Assembly: GCF_023805255.1 (NCBI RefSeq)
Contig: NZ_JAMSCK010000004.1
Coordinates: forward strand, 124,001 to 188,000
Source: Gramella jeungdoensis
Lineage (GTDB): Bacteria > Bacteroidota > Bacteroidia > Flavobacteriales > Flavobacteriaceae
DNA: 64,000 bases
Reading direction: 5' to 3'
The notes beneath the pieces are model-generated. The model was not told the DNA's origin and did not search any database. It was given only the letters and a program-made list of their open reading frames with translations. Positions 61,594-64,000 of this stretch are shown here, piece after piece (positions within the stretch are counted from its first letter, which is position 1; each line of letters starts with the position of its first letter). Both the position numbers and the translations under genes were made by a program.

Positions 61594-62301
61594 TTATTGA
61601 TTTACCATGGCTACAGTATGGCAGGCTACTATTGCAGCTGTTTCGGTTCTTAATCGGCTGTCGCCCAGGCTAACCTGTTCCCAGCCAGTATTTCTAGCCT
61701 GTTCGATCTCTTCTTTGCTAAAATCCCCTTCGGGACCAATTAAAATATTTACCCTATGCCAGGGATGTACTTTTTTCTGAAGATATGGTTTTTCGTTCAC
61801 ATCTTCACAATGGGCTATCAATTTTGAACCTTCAATGCCCTGTTCAATAAGATCCTTAAAAGTTACAGGTTCATTAAGTTTTGGAAAGTAATAATGAAGG
61901 GACTGTTTCATAGCACTTAGAAGCACCCTTTCATAACGCTCGAGTTTCACTTTCTTACGTTCGCTGTGATCACAGATCACCGGGGTGATCTCATGTACTC
62001 CGATCTCTACAGCTTTTTCCAGGAACCATTCGTACCTATCATTCATTTTGGTAGGAGCTACTATCATATGGAGATAATAGGGAGGTGGTGGCTGTTTTTC
62101 TGCTGAACTAATTCTGGCTATACATTGTTTAAGATCGGCCTGGATGATTTCTGCGGTAAAAACAAATCCTTTCCCATTGGTAATATTCAGAATATCTCCT
62201 TCTTTTTTGCGAAGCACCTTGACAATATGCTTGCTCTCGTCCCGCTGAAAAACAACCTGTTTATCTTTTTCTGAAATGTCTGGATTAAAGAATAACTGCA
62301 T
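61594..62301 (-). CDS. rsmE: 16S rRNA m3U1498 methyltransferase
   Basis: 235 residues, PUA-like N-terminal domain followed by the SPOUT knot: ERKKVKLERYERVLLSAMKQSLHYYFP, VNILIGPEGDFSKEEIEQA and VSLGDSRLRTETAAIVA, the RsmE signatures. It methylates U1498 of 16S rRNA. It is 1 bp after tsaD. Confidence 0.93.
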   Translation of the reverse strand: MQLFFNPDISEKDKQVVFQRDESKHIVKVLRKKEGDILNITNGKGFVFTAEIIQADLKQCIARISSAEKQPPPPYYLHMIVAPTKMNDRYEWFLEKAVEIGVHEITPVICDHSERKKVKLERYERVLLSAMKQSLHYYFPKLNEPVTFKDLIEQGIEGSKLIAHCEDVNEKPYLQKKVHPWHRVNILIGPEGDFSKEEIEQARNTGWEQVSLGDSRLRTETAAIVACHTVAMVNQ

Positions 62302-62302
62302 C

Positions 62303-63325
62303 TTAAAATTTATATCGGGATTGGGCAGTAATGGAATAATCGGCGAAATCTTTCTTCAGGTATTTATGATATCCTGCAATCCCAATCATGGCAGCGTTGT
62401 CGGTGGTATATTCAAACTTAGGGATATAGCATTTCCAGCCCCATTTCTTTTCAGCATCTTTCAGCGCCTGTCTTATACCACTATTGGCTGAAACCCCTCC
62501 ACCTATAGCAACCTGATTTATTCCGGTCTCCTTAACGGCCTTTTTCAGTTTATCCATCAATATTCCAATAATGGTATACTGAATTGACGCACATATATCT
62601 TTAAGGTTCTTTTCAATGAATTCAGGATCGTTCTTTGTCTCTCTCTGAACAAAATATAGAACGGCTGTTTTAAAACCACTAAAACTGAAATTGAGTCCGT
62701 CCACTTTTGGTTTGGGAAATTTGAAAGCTTTTGGGTTTCCTTCTTTTGCATATTTGTCTACCAGTGGTCCACCGGGATAGGGAAGCCCGAGTATTTTGGC
62801 ACTTTTATCAAATGCCTCACCAACTGCATCATCGGTAGTTTCACCGATCACTTCCATTTCAAAATAATCGGTCACCTTTACAATTTGTGTGTGCCCTCCA
62901 CTTATGGTCATGGCAAGGAAGGGAAATTCGGGTTTGTCATATCCATCTTCTTCAATAAAATGTGCCAGGATATGAGCCTGCATGTGATTTACCTCAATTA
63001 ACGGAATATTTAAACCCATCGCCAGTGACTTCGCGAAAGAGGTTCCAACAAGCAGCGATCCCATAAGCCCGGGGCCCCTTGTAAAAGCAATTGCAGAAAC
63101 ATCTTTTTTAACGATATTTGCCTTCGCCAGTGCCTGGTGGATTACCGGAACTATATTTTGCTGGTGTGCCCTGGAAGCCAGTTCGGGTACCACACCTCCA
63201 TATTGTTGATGAACTTCCTGAGTTGCAACAATATTAGAAAGTATTTTTCCGTTGCAGAGTACAGCAGCAGCGGTGTCATCACAGGATGATTCAATGGCGA
63301 GAATATTTATTTTTTGATCTGGCAT
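62303..63325 (-). CDS. tsaD: tRNA threonylcarbamoyladenosine synthesis protein TsaD
   Basis: 340 residues. ILAIESSCDDTAAAVL start, the metal-binding HMQAH motif in VNHMQAHILAHF, MTISGGHTQIV, GGVSANSGIRQAL and the C-terminal TTDNAAMIGIAGYHKY. It transfers the threonylcarbamoyl group to A37 of ANN-decoding tRNAs as part of the TsaBDE complex. First gene of the minus-strand housekeeping operon, driven by the promoter at 63362. Confidence 0.95.
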   Translation of the reverse strand: MPDQKINILAIESSCDDTAAAVLCNGKILSNIVATQEVHQQYGGVVPELASRAHQQNIVPVIHQALAKANIVKKDVSAIAFTRGPGLMGSLLVGTSFAKSLAMGLNIPLIEVNHMQAHILAHFIEEDGYDKPEFPFLAMTISGGHTQIVKVTDYFEMEVIGETTDDAVGEAFDKSAKILGLPYPGGPLVDKYAKEGNPKAFKFPKPKVDGLNFSFSGFKTAVLYFVQRETKNDPEFIEKNLKDICASIQYTIIGILMDKLKKAVKETGINQVAIGGGVSANSGIRQALKDAEKKWGWKCYIPKFEYTTDNAAMIGIAGYHKYLKKDFADYSITAQSRYKF

Positions 63326-63361
63326 CTGAAATTATTGGACATAGAAGTTGTAAATTAGACG

Positions 63362-63388
63362 CAAAGTTAAAACATAATAACGTATCAA
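63362..63388 (-). promoter_or_regulatory. Promoter of the tsaD operon
   Basis: TAACTTTG on the minus strand (63369-63362) is a perfect TAnnTTTG box, and a TTG (63388-63386) lies 16 bp upstream as -33 element. The tsaD ATG follows 36 bp later. The region also covers the beginning of the divergent TamB-like gene. Confidence 0.6.
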
Positions 63389-63416
63389 AAAATTCTGGAA
63401 AATACTAACTAAAACA

Positions 63417-64000
63417 GTGGTCGCACTGATTTTGTTATTCATAATTTTATTGATAGTATTTTCCATTCCTGCAGTACAAACATCTGTAGCTAAAAGACTT
63501 ACTGATTCCCTTCGCGAGAAGAGCGATGTAAATATTTCAATTGGGCGGGTGTCACTTAGTTATTTTGGGAATGTGAGACTCAATGAAATATATGTAGAGG
63601 ATCATCATGCCGATACATTATTTACCGCAGATGAAATACGCTCTTCTATTATTAGCTTTACTAATCTGATAAATAATTCACCCGATCTGGGTAATACGCG
63701 TATAGAAGGTCTTAACATGAAAATGAGGCGTTACGAAGGGGAAGATAAGGACAATCTTGGTGTATTAATTGAAAAACTTAGAAAGGAACCCAAAGGGGAT
63801 TCAACCCATTTCGAATTACATGCCGATAATGTTCAGATCGTGAATAGCCGTTATAGTTATTTTGATGAAAATCTGGATACTCCCGACGTACTTGTACTTG
63901 ACAGTCTGAATATTTATGCTAACCAGCTAAGGATAGACGATGAAAATATTGATATAGACATAGGAAGTCTTAAAGGTTATGAGCACAGGGGCATCCAGAT
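63417..64000 (+). CDS. tamB: TamB-like translocation/assembly protein, 3' part beyond the window
   Basis: An open plus-strand frame from the stop at 63378 to the window end. It encodes an N-terminal membrane anchor (ALILLFIILLIVFSIPAVQT), then VAKRLTDSLREKSDVNISIGRVSLSYFGNVRLNEIYVED, the AsmA/TamB-type start of the long beta-helix that bridges inner and outer membranes. No ATG is available upstream of the anchor; GTG at 63417 is the first conventional start, while an ATC at 63384 would add the basic residues KKFWKILTKT expected before such an anchor. Confidence 0.75.
   Translation, partial: MVALILLFIILLIVFSIPAVQTSVAKRLTDSLREKSDVNISIGRVSLSYFGNVRLNEIYVEDHHADTLFTADEIRSSIISFTNLINNSPDLGNTRIEGLNMKMRRYEGEDKDNLGVLIEKLRKEPKGDSTHFELHADNVQIVNSRYSYFDENLDTPDVLVLDSLNIYANQLRIDDENIDIDIGSLKGYEHRGIQ

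Noticed and set aside
1-64000. Search for insertion sequences, integrases, phage genes, toxin-antitoxin pairs and replication origins
   Set aside because: No transposase, recombinase, capsid, Dnl/DnaA-box cluster or recognisable toxin motif was found; the tRNA genes show no duplicated 3' ends that would mark an attachment site.

Overview
The window looks like a chromosomal stretch from a marine or soil member of the Bacteroidetes, most likely family Flavobacteriaceae (Gramella/Christiangramia-like, although the genus cannot be fixed from sequence alone). Reasons: AT-rich DNA, Bacteroidetes-type -7 promoter boxes (TAnnTTTG), few recognisable Shine-Dalgarno sites, a tyrosine ammonia-lyase resembling the Flavobacterium enzyme, an aryl-polyene/flexirubin-type pigment cluster, and families typical of the phylum (DUF4159, THUMP-like methyltransferase, YwqK-type repeats). 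No rRNA, CRISPR array, transposase, integrase or phage gene was seen. Three tRNA genes are present: Arg-TCT, Pro-TGG and Ser-GCT.

Layout. 1-3738 (minus): a tight operon of a DUF1704 metallopeptidase, a GshB/RimK-like ATP-grasp ligase and an aspartoacylase/succinylglutamate-desuccinylase-type Zn hydrolase cut by the window edge. 3939-7656 (plus): five poorly characterised genes (secreted, LRR and thioredoxin+MORN proteins) ending at a tRNA-Arg. 8377-12416 (plus): an overlapping envelope-glycosylation operon (GT2, duplicated LpxB-N membrane protein, ArnT-like GT39, manA). 12423-21708: scattered metabolic genes (aldo/keto reductase, lipoprotein, Ca-type P-ATPase, yeast-type cytosine deaminase, DUF1206, fatty acid desaturase, secreted amidohydrolase). 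21720-31844: a redox/sulfur block with an RND efflux operon followed by a PII-like protein, a DUF2892 protein, two rhodaneses and a Cys-rich membrane protein, facing a divergent operon for DoxX, exported DsrE-like and TlpA-like proteins. 31928-38684: a stand-alone receiver and a 1978-residue soluble hybrid histidine kinase with a long HAMP array. 38693-39226: REP-like hairpin and two tRNAs. 39387-58127: aryl-polyene cluster. 58128-63325 (minus): housekeeping genes (THUMP-like methyltransferase, AI-2E-type permease, TrmH-family methyltransferase, DUF4159, RsmE, TsaD). The right edge holds the start of a TamB-like gene.

How the genes work together. In the 21.7-31.8 kb block, four promoters share one architecture: a palindrome GTnAC-N4-GTnAC (one half-site position differs at one copy), then exactly 22 bp, then a -7 box. 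They precede the Asp/Glu racemase, the rhodanese pair, the RND operon and the DoxX/DsrE/TlpA operon. This is the signature of an Fnr/Crp-type activator regulon whose regulator lies outside the window. In the pigment cluster, tyrosine ammonia-lyase would make 4-coumarate, the acyl-CoA ligase would activate it, and the KS/KR/dehydratase/ACP set would extend it to a polyene, with LolA-like, MMPL, acyltransferase and GT2-DUF2062 proteins handling envelope placement. The dialkylresorcinol genes darA/darB of classical flexirubin clusters were not seen. The hybrid kinase is preceded by four 11-bp-phased direct repeats that resemble a PhoB/OmpR-type operator.
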